Assembly: GCA_003217735.2 (NCBI GenBank)
Contig: CP031585.1
Location: 248,001 to 312,000 of the forward strand
DNA: 64,000 nucleotides
Direction of reading: 5' to 3'
DNA from: Marinibacterium anthonyi
GTDB lineage: Bacteria; Pseudomonadota; Alphaproteobacteria; Rhodobacterales; Rhodobacteraceae
The position numbers and the translations under genes are program-made. Below, piece after piece: positions 42,280 through 51,010 of the stretch (within the stretch, counting starts at the first letter, position 1; every line of letters starts with the position of its first letter). Below the pieces are notes generated by a model, which saw nothing but the letters and a program-made list of their open reading frames with translations, had not been told where the DNA came from and did not search any database.

Positions 42280-43725
42280 ATGGACACCCCGTTAACACCC
42301 GGCCGCCAGATCGCCATTGCCGGTGTCGTCGCATGCGCGTTCCTGATGCAGGGCGTCGACACGACACTTCTGACCATCGCCATCCCCACCATCGCGCCGC
42401 AACTGGGCGTGTCTGCGGTGGTCATGCACTTTGCGATCACGGCCTATCTGCTGAGCCTTGCGGTCTTCATGCCGATATCCGGCTGGTTCGCGGACCGGTT
42501 CGGGCCGCGCCGGGTGTTCCAGGCGGCGATGGTGGTGTTCGTGCTGGGATCGGCGCTGTCGGGGCTGTCGCCGTCGCTGGGGGTGATGGTGCTGGCGCGG
42601 TTCCTGCAGGGCTTCGGCGGCGCGATGATGACGCCTGTGGGCCGGCTGATCCTGTTGCGCGCCTTCGGCAAGGGGCGGACGCTGGACGCGATGATGTGGC
42701 TGACGATCCCGGTGCTGATCGGGCCGCTTCTGGGCCCGCTTCTGGGTGCGGTGATCGTGCAGTCCTTCGACTGGCGCCTGATCTTTTTCGTCAATGCGCC
42801 GGTCTGCCTGATCACGATCGCGCTGGCGCGCTGGCTGATCCCGCCCGATACCGGGGACCGGGTGAAGGTGGGCTTTGACTGGGGCGGGTTCGCACTGGCC
42901 GGTATCGCGCTGACGCTGTTCCAGCTGGGGGTCGAACACCTGGGCCACCCGCTGCTGGGCAGCGAATGGGTGACGCTGATCTTCTTCGCCTCGGCGCTGA
43001 CGGTCTTTCACCTGTACCGCCGCCATGCCCGGCGCCATGACGCGCCGGCGCTGGACCTGGCGCTGTTCCGCATCCCCGCCTTCCGCATCGGCGTGATCGG
43101 CGGGGGGATCGGGCGGGTCGGGCTGAATTCGCTGGCCTTCCTGCTGCCGCTGGTCTTCCAGATCGGGCTGGGCATGTCGCCGATCAAGGCGGGGCTGTTG
43201 TCGTCCACCGCTGCGCTTGGCGCTTTTGCCGCGAAATCCATCCTGAAGAAGATCGTCGCCACCTGGGGCTATGCCACCACGATTGCCGGGGTCGGCGTGC
43301 TGGGCGCCGCGATGATCGCGGGTTTCGCGCTGCTGCATCCGGGCCTGTCGGCCTGGATCGTGGTGCCCTACGTGATCCTCGCCGGCGCCACGCGCACGAT
43401 CTATTTCAACTCGGTCAACGCGCTGACCTATTCCGAAGTCCCGGCCGAGGAACTGAGCCGGTCCGTCGCGACCGCCGGCGTGTTCCAGCAGCTGGCCATG
43501 GGGCTTGGGATCTCGTTGTCGGCGGCGATCCTGTCGCTGGTCAGCGGCGAAGGCCATGTGCTTGAGATGGCGGACTTTTCCAAGGTCTTCGTGATCATGG
43601 GCCTGATCCCGATCCTGTCGCTGCCGTTCTTCGCCTGGCTGCGCAACGTGACGGCGAGTGGTTCGGGTCCCACACAGCGCAAGGGGCCCAAGCCGGGCCC
43701 CAAACGGGAAAGTGCCCGCGCCTGA
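42280..43725 (+). CDS. MFS transporter, DHA2 (EmrB/QacA) type
   Basis: A 481-residue major facilitator of the 14-span DHA2 family; LMQGVDTTLLTIAIPTIA carries the membrane Asp typical of the group and GWFADRFGPRRVF is the first cytoplasmic loop. Members expel drugs and toxic organics by proton exchange. CAGGAG precedes the ATG. It is divergent from arylsulfatase 2 and stands before the rutA-like genes; about 160 bases separate it from them, so co-transcription is possible. Confidence 0.87.
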   Translation: MDTPLTPGRQIAIAGVVACAFLMQGVDTTLLTIAIPTIAPQLGVSAVVMHFAITAYLLSLAVFMPISGWFADRFGPRRVFQAAMVVFVLGSALSGLSPSLGVMVLARFLQGFGGAMMTPVGRLILLRAFGKGRTLDAMMWLTIPVLIGPLLGPLLGAVIVQSFDWRLIFFVNAPVCLITIALARWLIPPDTGDRVKVGFDWGGFALAGIALTLFQLGVEHLGHPLLGSEWVTLIFFASALTVFHLYRRHARRHDAPALDLALFRIPAFRIGVIGGGIGRVGLNSLAFLLPLVFQIGLGMSPIKAGLLSSTAALGAFAAKSILKKIVATWGYATTIAGVGVLGAAMIAGFALLHPGLSAWIVVPYVILAGATRTIYFNSVNALTYSEVPAEELSRSVATAGVFQQLAMGLGISLSAAILSLVSGEGHVLEMADFSKVFVIMGLIPILSLPFFAWLRNVTASGSGPTQRKGPKPGPKRESARA

Positions 43726-43882
43726 GGCACTTGCCCCGAAAAGGGCGCTGAAAAAAACTCAACCCGCCCGTGGGAATAAGTCGTTTGTCGAGAGGCAGGC
43801 AGAGGGGGAACACTTGCCCCGATGCATGTGCTGCGCGCGGTCCACCGACTCGCCGCCTGTCCTTTCAAGGAGACCTGACCCC

Positions 43883-44986
43883 ATGACCCAGATCGGCGTT
43901 TTCATTCCCATCGGAAGCCGCGGCTGGCTGATCTCGACCACGTCGCCCAAGACGATGCCGTCATTCGACTTCAACCGCACCATCGTGCAGCGCGCCGAGC
44001 ATTACGGGCTGGATTTCGCGCTGTCGATGATCAAGCTGCGCGGCTACAACGGGCCGTCGGAATACTGGGTGCACAACCTGGAAAGCTTTACGCTGATGGC
44101 CGGGATCGCCGCCGTCACCAAGAAGATCCAGCTGTTCGCGTCCTCGGCCATCCTGACATTGCCGCCGGCGCTGACCGCGCGGATGGCGACCACGATCGAT
44201 TCCATCGCGCCGGGCCGGTTCGGGGTGAACATCGTGACCGGCTGGCAGCCCAAGGAATACCAGCAGATGGGCATCGAGCTGACGCAGGAACATTTCGCCA
44301 AGCGCTACGATTACGCCGCCGAATACGTCACCGTGATGAAGGAGCTGTGGGAAAACGGCGTGTCCGATTTCAAGGGCGAATTCTTTCAGATGGACGATTG
44401 CAAGCTGTCCCCGCAACCGTCGGCGCATATCCCCATCGTGGGCGCGGGCCAGTCGGAAAAGGGCATGGATTTCGTCGCCCAGCACGGCGATTTCAACTTT
44501 GTCGGGGCCGGCGGTCCGGGCAAGGACATCAACTATACCGGCGGGTTGCAGGCCACGGTCGCCAAGGTCGACGCGGCGGCCAAGAAGTTCGGCCGCGATA
44601 CCGGCGCCTTTACCCTGCTGATGATCATCGCCGACCGGACCGAGGAAATGGCCTTTGCCAAGTGGGAACACTACAAGACCGGCACCGATATCGAGGCGCT
44701 GGAATGGCAGGCGACCCAGGCGGGCGCCGACCTGCAGGCCAAGGAGGGTTCGACCGCCGCAGGCCTGAAGATGGGCATCCAGAACCCCCAGCCCACCGGC
44801 CTGCTGAAGCTGATCGGGTCCTATGAACAGGTCGCGCAGATGCTGGACGAGATCGCGGTGACCCCGGGGCTGAAGGGCATCATGCTGACCTTCGACGATT
44901 TCATCATCGGGATGGAGCAGTTCGGCGAACACATCCAGCCGCTGATGAAGACGCGCAATCCCGCCATGCTGGAGGCTGCAGAATGA
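43883..44986 (+). CDS. RutA-like flavin monooxygenase 1
   Basis: A 367-residue LLM-class, FMN-dependent monooxygenase colinear with RutA (IGVFIPIGSRGWLIST, NLESFTLMAGIAAVT, TIDSIAPGRFGVNIVTGWQ, SPQPSAHIPIVGAGQS). RutA opens the uracil ring using FMNH2 and oxygen; related enzymes attack other cyclic amides. Perfect AAGGAG before ATG 43883. Its stop overlaps the next, closely related gene by four bases. None of rutB-rutF follows in standard order, so pyrimidine use is not assured. A flavin reductase must come from elsewhere. Confidence 0.88.
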   Translation: MTQIGVFIPIGSRGWLISTTSPKTMPSFDFNRTIVQRAEHYGLDFALSMIKLRGYNGPSEYWVHNLESFTLMAGIAAVTKKIQLFASSAILTLPPALTARMATTIDSIAPGRFGVNIVTGWQPKEYQQMGIELTQEHFAKRYDYAAEYVTVMKELWENGVSDFKGEFFQMDDCKLSPQPSAHIPIVGAGQSEKGMDFVAQHGDFNFVGAGGPGKDINYTGGLQATVAKVDAAAKKFGRDTGAFTLLMIIADRTEEMAFAKWEHYKTGTDIEALEWQATQAGADLQAKEGSTAAGLKMGIQNPQPTGLLKLIGSYEQVAQMLDEIAVTPGLKGIMLTFDDFIIGMEQFGEHIQPLMKTRNPAMLEAAE

Positions 44987-46098
44987 CCAAGATCGGCGTT
45001 TTCGTTCCCATCGGGTCGCGCGGGTGGTTCATGTCGACCACCGCGCCCAAGACCGAACCGACCTTCGACCTGAACAAGACCATCGTTCAGCGGGCGGAAT
45101 TCTACGGCATGGATTTCGCGCTTGCGATGGTGAAGTTCCGCGGTTTCGACGGCGATTCCGAATACTGGGTGCGCAACCTGGAACCCTTCACGATGATGGC
45201 GGGCATTGCCGCCGTGACGTCGAAGATCAAGCTGTATGCGTCGATCCCCCTGCTGATCACGCCGCCGGCGCTGGCCGCGCGGATGGCGGTGACCATCGAT
45301 TCCATCGCGCCGGGCCGGTTCGGCGTGAACCTGGTGACCGGTTGGCAGCCCAAGGAATACCAGCAGATGGGCCTGTGGCCCGGCGATGAATGGTTCGCCA
45401 AGCGCTATGAATACGCGACCGAATACGTGACGGTGATGAAGGAGCTTTGGGAAGACGGCGTGTCCAACTTCAAGGGCGAATTCTTTCAGATGGACGATTG
45501 CAGGCTGTCGCCGCAGCCGTCGTCCAAGATCGAGGTCGTGTCGGCCAATTCGTCCGACCGGGGCATGCAGTTCGTGGCCGAACACGCCGATTACAACTTT
45601 GTCGGCGCCGGATCGGGCATCAACCAGGTGGACCTGTCGGGCGATCCCGCCGCGCGCCTGATGGCCGCGGCCGAGAAGACGGGCCGCAAGGTGGGCGCGC
45701 TGACGCTGGTGACGGTGATCGCCGCGCCGACCGAGGAGATGGCGTTCGCCAAGTGGGACCATTACAAGAAGGGCACCGACATGGGCGCGCTGGCCTGGGC
45801 CAAGGCGCAGTCGGGGCAGGACACCAAGGCGTCCGAGAATTCGACCGCCGGCCGCATGGCCCGCAACGCCGAGGCGCAGCTGAAGGATCCGTCCAAGGCG
45901 ATGCCCAACGGCGGCTTCAAGCTGATCGGGTCCTATGAACAGGTCGCCGGCATGCTGGACCAGATCGGTTCGACCCCGGGGATCGAGGGCATCATGCTGA
46001 TCTTCGACGATTTCATCGCCGGGATCGAACAGTTCGGCGAACATATCCAGCCGCTGATGAAGACCCGTGGCGCGCCCCTGGCGACGGCGGCGGAATGA
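44983..46098 (+). CDS. RutA-like flavin monooxygenase 2
   Basis: A 371-residue paralogue of the preceding gene (IGVFVPIGSRGWFMST, FTMMAGIAAVTSK, TIDSIAPGRFGVNLVTGW), with differences in the probable substrate region (ASIPLLITPP, VVSANSSDRG against AGQSEKG). ATGA overlap gives coupled translation with copy 1. The two may form mixed oligomers or act on successive substrates. An amidase-signature gene follows after a duplicated start region. Confidence 0.87.
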   Translation: MTKIGVFVPIGSRGWFMSTTAPKTEPTFDLNKTIVQRAEFYGMDFALAMVKFRGFDGDSEYWVRNLEPFTMMAGIAAVTSKIKLYASIPLLITPPALAARMAVTIDSIAPGRFGVNLVTGWQPKEYQQMGLWPGDEWFAKRYEYATEYVTVMKELWEDGVSNFKGEFFQMDDCRLSPQPSSKIEVVSANSSDRGMQFVAEHADYNFVGAGSGINQVDLSGDPAARLMAAAEKTGRKVGALTLVTVIAAPTEEMAFAKWDHYKKGTDMGALAWAKAQSGQDTKASENSTAGRMARNAEAQLKDPSKAMPNGGFKLIGSYEQVAGMLDQIGSTPGIEGIMLIFDDFIAGIEQFGEHIQPLMKTRGAPLATAAE

Positions 46099-46106
46099 GC
46101 GGGCCT

Positions 46107-46151
46107 GTCTGTGCGATGGACGTCTGTGCGATGGACGTCTGAGCGATGGAT
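46107..46151. repeat. 15-bp triplication at amidase 2 start
   Basis: Three 15-bp units (46107-46121, 46122-46136, 46137-46151), each holding GCGATGGA, so the ATGs at 46116, 46131 and 46146 are in one frame. The third unit carries TGA in that frame, so only 46146 can start the amidase. Confidence 0.9.
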
Positions 46152-47429
46152 GGCGCCACGCTGCCCGGCCCCGACCGGTTGACCGCCTCGCAGGCCCTGC
46201 GCGCGATGCGCGCGGGGTCGCTTTCGCCATTGGACCTGACGCGGGCCTGTCTGGGACGGGTGGCCGAGGACGATGCGAAAACGCGGGCCTGGATCTGCAT
46301 GAACCGTGCGGCCGAGGCGCAGGCCCTTGCCGCCTCGGGGCCGCTGGCCGGGATCCCGGTGGGGATCAAGGACATGATCGACACCGCCGACATGCCGACG
46401 ACGCATAATTCGCCGCTGTACGGCGGGCATCGCCCGGCGGCGGACGCGCCCTGTGTCGAGGTGCTGCGCGCGGCGGGTGCCGTGGTGCTGGGCAAGACGG
46501 ACACGTTCGAATTCGCCGCCGGCGGGCGCCACGCGGCCACGCTGAACCCGCATGATCATACGCGCACGCCCGGGGGGTCTTCTTCCGGTTCCGCGGCGGC
46601 GGTGGGCGGGGGGCATGTGCCCCTGGCCCTGGGCACGCAGACCGGCGGGTCGACCATCCGTCCGGCGGCCTATTGCGGGGCGGTGGCGCTGAAACCGTCC
46701 TGGGGGCTGATTTCCACCGAAGGGGTGAAACGGTACGCGGTGAGTTTTGACACCGTGGGGCTGTTTTCGCGGTCGGTGGAGGATTTGGCGCTGCTGGCCG
46801 ATGTCTATGCCCTGCCCGACGCGCCCGCGCCGCGCGAGGGGCGGCTGAAGCTGGGGTTTTGCCGGACGCCCTGGTTTGATCAGGCCCTGCCCGAGACGGT
46901 GGCGCTGTTCGACGAGCTGGAGGCGCTGCTGGCGCCGGTCGCCGACCTTGTGCCTTTCGACGTGCCCGTGGGGTTCGACGAGGCGGACGAGCTGCACCGC
47001 TGCGTGATGCATTGCGAAGGGGCGTCGGCCTTTCTGAACCTGGTGCGGACCCGGCCGGTGCTGTTGCATGACGATTTCCACCACCGGGTAGAGCTGCGCG
47101 GCGGCTATACCCAGCGCCAGCATTACGAGGCTTACGACAGCCTGGCGTTGCTGCGGATCGAGATGGAACAGCGCATGGGCGCGGTGGATGGCGTGCTGGC
47201 GCCGTCGGCCCCGGGCTATGCGCCGCAGCTGGTGGACGGGCTGCGCCCCAGCGAGAACCCGGTTTTCAATGCCTGCTGGACGGCGTTGCAGGTGCCGGTG
47301 GTGAACCTGCCGGTCTGGGCGCCGGGGGCGACATTGCCGCTGGGCGTGTCGCTGATCGCGCCACGGGCGCATGACCGGCGGCTGCTGGCCATGGCCGGGC
47401 GGCTGGAAGGCCTGCTGGACCGGCGCTGA
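46146..47429 (+). CDS. Amidase-signature amidase 2
   Basis: A 427-residue amidase related to the one at 27535. Lys in GIKDMIDTADMPTT, serines in RTPGGSSSGSAAAVGGG and GTQTGGSTIRPAAY. It probably hydrolyses an amide produced by the upstream RutA-like enzymes or a related nitrogen compound; that link rests on order and strand only. A start-region triplication just upstream forces the ATG at 46146. No strong Shine-Dalgarno is present, so output may be low or coupled. Confidence 0.9.
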   Translation: MDGATLPGPDRLTASQALRAMRAGSLSPLDLTRACLGRVAEDDAKTRAWICMNRAAEAQALAASGPLAGIPVGIKDMIDTADMPTTHNSPLYGGHRPAADAPCVEVLRAAGAVVLGKTDTFEFAAGGRHAATLNPHDHTRTPGGSSSGSAAAVGGGHVPLALGTQTGGSTIRPAAYCGAVALKPSWGLISTEGVKRYAVSFDTVGLFSRSVEDLALLADVYALPDAPAPREGRLKLGFCRTPWFDQALPETVALFDELEALLAPVADLVPFDVPVGFDEADELHRCVMHCEGASAFLNLVRTRPVLLHDDFHHRVELRGGYTQRQHYEAYDSLALLRIEMEQRMGAVDGVLAPSAPGYAPQLVDGLRPSENPVFNACWTALQVPVVNLPVWAPGATLPLGVSLIAPRAHDRRLLAMAGRLEGLLDRR

Positions 47430-47438
47430 GCGTCGGCA

Positions 47439-47490
47439 GGCGCAAATTTTTCCCTGAAAAATTTGCGCCAGAATTTCGTGAAAATTCTGG
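47439..47490. terminator. Twin hairpin, bidirectional terminator
   Basis: GGCGCAAATTTTTC/GAAAAATTTGCGCC (14-bp perfect stem, loop CCT) overlaps by two bases a second hairpin CCAGAATTT/AAATTCTGG. It lies between convergent amidase 2 and the DUF427 cyclase. Similar in style to 22340-22391. Confidence 0.88.
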
Positions 47491-47511
47491 CCTCTGGCCG
47501 GTGGGGGCGCC

Positions 47512-49125
47512 TTATCCGTGCAGCGGTTCGGACCTGATGTCCGGGACGACCAGCGCGGGGGCGATCGGCAGGCCTTCGCCCGAGGGCACCGCGAAGCTGT
47601 GCACCGGCTGCGATACATTGTGCAGCCGCACCGGGCCAAGCGGCCGCGCGTCCGCCGCGCCTTCGGCGATGTCGGCGGTGACGACGATGCGTTCGCCCAC
47701 GATCTTGCCGTGATCGCCCAGCCGGGCCGCGATATTGGCGGGTTGGCCGATGACGGTGAAATCCAGCCGTTCCTGCGAGCCGACATTGCCATAGGTGACC
47801 CGCCCGAAGGCCAGCCCGATGGCGCAGTCGCTGCGATTGCCGCTGGCGTCGGGGTCCGCCGATTCCAGTTCGCTCACGATGGCCCGCGCCGCCGCCAGTG
47901 CCCGGATGCGGGCGCTGTCCGCGTCGTCGCCCGCCGGGAAGACCGCCAGGACAGCGTCGCCGATGAACTTCAGCACCTCGCCGCCTTCGGCCACCACCCG
48001 GGCCGAGACCGTGTCGAAGAAGCGGTTCAGCAGCGTGATGTAGTCGGTCCGGCCAAGCCGTTCTTCCAGCGCGGTGGAGGCGCGCAGGTCGCAGAACATG
48101 ATGGCGGCGTCGATCTCGTCGCCGTCGCCGCGCCGGATCTCTCCGCCCAGGACGCGGGCGCCGGTGCGCTTGCCGACATAGGTTTCCAGCAGCGATTGCG
48201 CGGTGCCGCGCAGGCTGAACACCTCGAGATAGCGGCTGAGCACGGCCGAGATTTCGAAGATGAGGCCGAGGTCGGAGGTGGTGAAGCCGTCGGGATGATC
48301 CGTCGTCAGGGTCAGCACGTTGATGCGCCCGTCCGAGAAGGGCAGCGGCATGGCCACGTAATCGGTGGCGCCCTGGGCGCGCAGATCCTCGATGATGGGG
48401 AAGGCGTCGCGGCCCAGATCCGGTCCGATCTTCTGGCGCACCCCGCCCAGCCCGTTCGACACGTGGCGCAGCGGGCTGTTGATGTAGCCGGGGTGGCTGT
48501 GGATGTCGTAGGAGGTCGACATCATCTCGATCTCGGCGACATCGTGTTTCCACAGGTAGCGCCGCCCCGAGATCATCGGGTGCAGCGACCAGACCAGCAC
48601 CGCCAGGCGCGAGATTTCCATGCCCGAGGCGCGCAGCTGGTGGGCGAAAGCCTCGACCAGGGCTTCGGGCGCGGTGATCCGGGCGGCGTCGCGCAGCAGC
48701 CAGTCGACCAGCGGGCCGGTCAGGTTGCCGCCCGTGGGCGCCTGGATGCGGTTTTCGCCCAGGTCGAAATCGGTGACGATGCCGGGCATGAAGGCCACGT
48801 GGTCGGCGACCTCGGCCGCGTCGGGCAGGGCGTGCGCATAGCTCCACACCGCGTTCTTCAGGGTCTCGCCGCCCAGGGTGGCGTCAAGGTATTGCGCTGT
48901 GCCCTTGAACGGGCAAAACGTCTGCATCTCGGTCTTCATGGTGCCGCACAGCGACAGATCTTCGCGCGGGAAGTAGATCGCGGCGGGCAGCCGCGTTTCG
49001 TACATGACCTTGGCCCGGGTGCTGGAGGCCAGCACCTTGCCATTGCGATAGGCGGTCACGCGACCCTGGAGGGGTTCGATCGTGATTCCGTAGTGCTGGT
49101 CGGAAAGTGAGGCGTGCACGTTCAT
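47512..49125 (-). CDS. Adenylate cyclase with N-terminal DUF427 domain
   Basis: A 537-residue protein in three parts. Residues about 22-113 match DUF427 (PREDLSLCG, CPFKGTAQYLD, WSYAHALPDAAEV). Residues about 135-300 form the helical/GAF-like sensor region seen in rhizobial-type cyclases. Residues about 335-500 are a class III cyclase domain: metal ligands D346 (FCDLRAS) and D390 (FIGDAV), adenine-selecting K386 with LDFTVIG, and the QPANIAARL block. It should make cAMP in the cytoplasm. ATG 49125 follows GGGGGAA. The DUF427 fusion is unusual. It lies downstream of a membrane winged-helix gene on the same strand. Confidence 0.87.
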   Translation of the reverse strand: MNVHASLSDQHYGITIEPLQGRVTAYRNGKVLASSTRAKVMYETRLPAAIYFPREDLSLCGTMKTEMQTFCPFKGTAQYLDATLGGETLKNAVWSYAHALPDAAEVADHVAFMPGIVTDFDLGENRIQAPTGGNLTGPLVDWLLRDAARITAPEALVEAFAHQLRASGMEISRLAVLVWSLHPMISGRRYLWKHDVAEIEMMSTSYDIHSHPGYINSPLRHVSNGLGGVRQKIGPDLGRDAFPIIEDLRAQGATDYVAMPLPFSDGRINVLTLTTDHPDGFTTSDLGLIFEISAVLSRYLEVFSLRGTAQSLLETYVGKRTGARVLGGEIRRGDGDEIDAAIMFCDLRASTALEERLGRTDYITLLNRFFDTVSARVVAEGGEVLKFIGDAVLAVFPAGDDADSARIRALAAARAIVSELESADPDASGNRSDCAIGLAFGRVTYGNVGSQERLDFTVIGQPANIAARLGDHGKIVGERIVVTADIAEGAADARPLGPVRLHNVSQPVHSFAVPSGEGLPIAPALVVPDIRSEPLHG

Positions 49126-49207
49126 GGGGTGTTCCCCCTGGATCCTGTTGGGTGCGCAGCAGATGGGGATCCTGGTTCCGGAATCCAAGAGGTAGTCCGA
49201 AATCCGG

Positions 49208-49909
49208 TCAGTCCATGCGGATCACGTCCTTGTCGATGGCCAGCATATAGCCCTTGCGGGCGATGGTCTTTACCAGCAGCGCCGCCACCATCTGGTTGCC
49301 AAGCGCGTCGCGCAGCCGCTTGATCCGGGTGGCGCCGGCGGCTTCGTCGCAATCGGCGGCCTGGCGGCCCGACACCACCGCTTCGAGTTCCGCGCCCGAG
49401 AGCACGTCGTCGTCCATCCGCGCCTCGGCCAGAACGGCAAGCGTTTCCATCGCGGCCGCCGTCAGCTTGAATTCCATGTCGTTGAGATAGACGGTGTTTT
49501 CCCCCCGGCTGACGATCAGCGAATTGACCCGGATGCCGGTGCGTTCGATCAGCTCCATCCGGCGGTTCAGCATGACCAGCTGGAACAGGAACACCAGCGC
49601 CGCCACCAGCAGCGCGGTGGCGAAGACCAGCAGCACCAGGATGACCATCCGGTACGACGTCAGCGTATCGGCGAAGGCGGTGCCGGATTGCGCCAGGATT
49701 TCCAGCAGCTTGATTTCCGCCGGGCCGGTCAGCCCGTCGTTTTCCATGAAGATCCGTTCGACGCGGGCGTTGAAGGCGTTGGCGTCGGGCAGGGTGATCA
49801 GCAGGACGGTGGCGGTGATGGCCAGCAGGGCGACGATGGCGGCGATGCCGATGCCGACGATCCGCCCGCCCGAGACCCGGTCAGTACCGGAGGAAATAGG
49901 CGCCGGCAT
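49208..49909 (-). CDS. Membrane-anchored winged-helix regulator
   Basis: A 233-residue protein with two membrane spans (about 17-40 and 87-115) and a short periplasmic loop, then a cytoplasmic C-terminal domain that resembles OmpR-type winged helices (FKLTAAAMETLAVLAE, TRIKRLRDALGNQM, VKTIARKGYMLAID). It would be a one-component regulator like ToxR/CadC but with the DNA-binding end after the spans. ATG 49909 has GAGG upstream and overlaps the secreted-protein gene by 29 bases. Its target is unknown; the downstream cyclase is the nearest candidate. Confidence 0.8.
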   Translation of the reverse strand: MPAPISSGTDRVSGGRIVGIGIAAIVALLAITATVLLITLPDANAFNARVERIFMENDGLTGPAEIKLLEILAQSGTAFADTLTSYRMVILVLLVFATALLVAALVFLFQLVMLNRRMELIERTGIRVNSLIVSRGENTVYLNDMEFKLTAAAMETLAVLAEARMDDDVLSGAELEAVVSGRQAADCDEAAGATRIKRLRDALGNQMVAALLVKTIARKGYMLAIDKDVIRMD

Positions 49910-50162
49910 TGGCCTTCCTCTGGTCAAGGCCGTCCGGCCCGAAGACCGAGACGACGTTCAGCAGGGTCCAGCCGGCCTTTTGCAGGCGCGGGGCCAGTTC
50001 CCTGGTCGCGGCGCCGGTGGAACAGGCGCCGGATATCGCGGCCACGCCGTACTGCAGCTTCAGCGGGTTGTCCTGCTTGGCCTTGTAATCGGCATAGCAG
50101 TCCTGCGCCGTGGCGGGCACGGCGAACGCCAGCAGAAGGCAGGTGAGAAGGGTGCGTGTCAT
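49881..50162 (-). CDS. Small secreted protein, unknown
   Basis: A 93-residue protein with a clear signal peptide (LLTCLLLAFAVPATAQ), two cysteines in the mature part (DCYADY, SGACSTG) and a conserved-looking tail GPDGLDQRKANAGAYFLRY. I know no named family. The 29-base overlap with the membrane winged-helix gene suggests the two act together, perhaps with the protein as a periplasmic signal or regulator (inference). Two possible ATGs (50162, 50174) without a strong ribosome site. Confidence 0.65.
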   Translation of the reverse strand: MTRTLLTCLLLAFAVPATAQDCYADYKAKQDNPLKLQYGVAAISGACSTGAATRELAPRLQKAGWTLLNVVSVFGPDGLDQRKANAGAYFLRY

Positions 50163-50233
50163 GGGGCGTGTCATGTGGGGGAGACTGGCGGTTGAGGGTT
50201 TGAAATTCAATAACGGCCGGCGTCGAGGCGTCG

Positions 50234-50246
50234 GTTATCCGATAAC
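50234..50246. promoter_or_regulatory. Inverted repeat GTTATC-C-GATAAC
   Basis: A perfect 6-bp inverted repeat between the divergent secreted-protein genes (50162 minus, 50360 plus). The AT-rich surrounding (TTATTG, AATTCAATAA) suggests promoters on both sides; the repeat may be an operator. Confidence 0.45.
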
Positions 50247-50359
50247 AACGCGGTGTTATTGCGTGTTTTCAAGGGCCGGGGCGAGGGTGGTCCTGCCGCC
50301 GGCCATGGTCCGGCCCAACGATCCTTCGATACGATCAACACGATACCAGGAGCAATGAC

Positions 50360-50887
50360 ATGCCTCGACTTCTTACCGCCCTCGTGGCCTCGGCAGCACT
50401 CGCCACTTCCAGCCTGCCCGCTCATGCGGAGATGAACGTGGATCCCGGCGTGGTGGTCGGGGGGTTGATCACCCTGGGGCTGCTGGGCGCGGTGCTGAGC
50501 GACCGCAATGACCGCGACGATCATCACAAGGCGCAGCCGGGGCCGGTCTACAAGGTGGCGCCGGTGACGCGGCAGCCCCAGTATCTGCAAGAATATCCGC
50601 GGCAATCGGCGAAATCCTATCGCGGCGACGATTGGAACAAGCCCGGTCACGGGTATGGACACGTGAAGGGGGCCAGGGCGCCGTTGCCGGCCCATTGCCT
50701 GCGCGATGTCAGCAAGCCGGGCCAGTCGCTGACGCTGTATGGCCAGAACTGCCTGAGCCAGGCGCGGGTGGATGTCCGCGACCTGCCCCGCGACTGCACC
50801 GTCATCGTGCCGACGGCGCAGGGCCCCTATACCGGTTACGGTCCCTCGTGCCTGCAGGCGCGGGGCTACCGGGTCGGCTGGCGCTAG
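50360..50887 (+). CDS. Secreted or membrane-tethered protein, unknown
   Basis: A 175-residue protein with a signal peptide (ending AHAE), a hydrophobic segment ([18 protein letters not shown]), a charged Asp/Arg/His linker and a C-terminal globular part with four cysteines (HCLRD, NCLSQ, DCTVI, SCLQARG) that could form two disulfides. CAGGAG is eight bases before the ATG. Not recognised as a named family. It is divergent from the small secreted protein and may share control with it. Confidence 0.7.
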   Translation: MPRLLTALVASAALATSSLPAHAEMNVDPGVVVGGLITLGLLGAVLSDRNDRDDHHKAQPGPVYKVAPVTRQPQYLQEYPRQSAKSYRGDDWNKPGHGYGHVKGARAPLPAHCLRDVSKPGQSLTLYGQNCLSQARVDVRDLPRDCTVIVPTAQGPYTGYGPSCLQARGYRVGWR

Positions 50888-50944
50888 GTCCAGCCGGCCA
50901 ACCGCGCCCGGGGCAGGCTCCCGCCCACCCACCCCGCCCGCCCC

Positions 50945-50996
50945 GGGCGCTCATCTTGGGCGCTCACCTCGGGTGCGCATCTCGGGCGCGGCCATC
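50945..50996. repeat. Degenerate 13-bp tandem repeat, four units
   Basis: Units beginning GGGCGCTCATCTT, GGGCGCTCACCTC, GGGTGCGCATCTC and GGGCGCGGCCATC follow without gap, in the space between the secreted-protein gene and rnhB. Confidence 0.7.
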
Positions 50997-51010
50997 ATTC
51001 GACCCTTGCG

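Noticed and set aside
43883-46098. Canonical rut operon for uracil use
   Set aside because: Two RutA-like genes but no rutB-rutF beside them; the isochorismatase-fold genes in the window are closer to carbamoylsarcosine amidase or lack the Cys.
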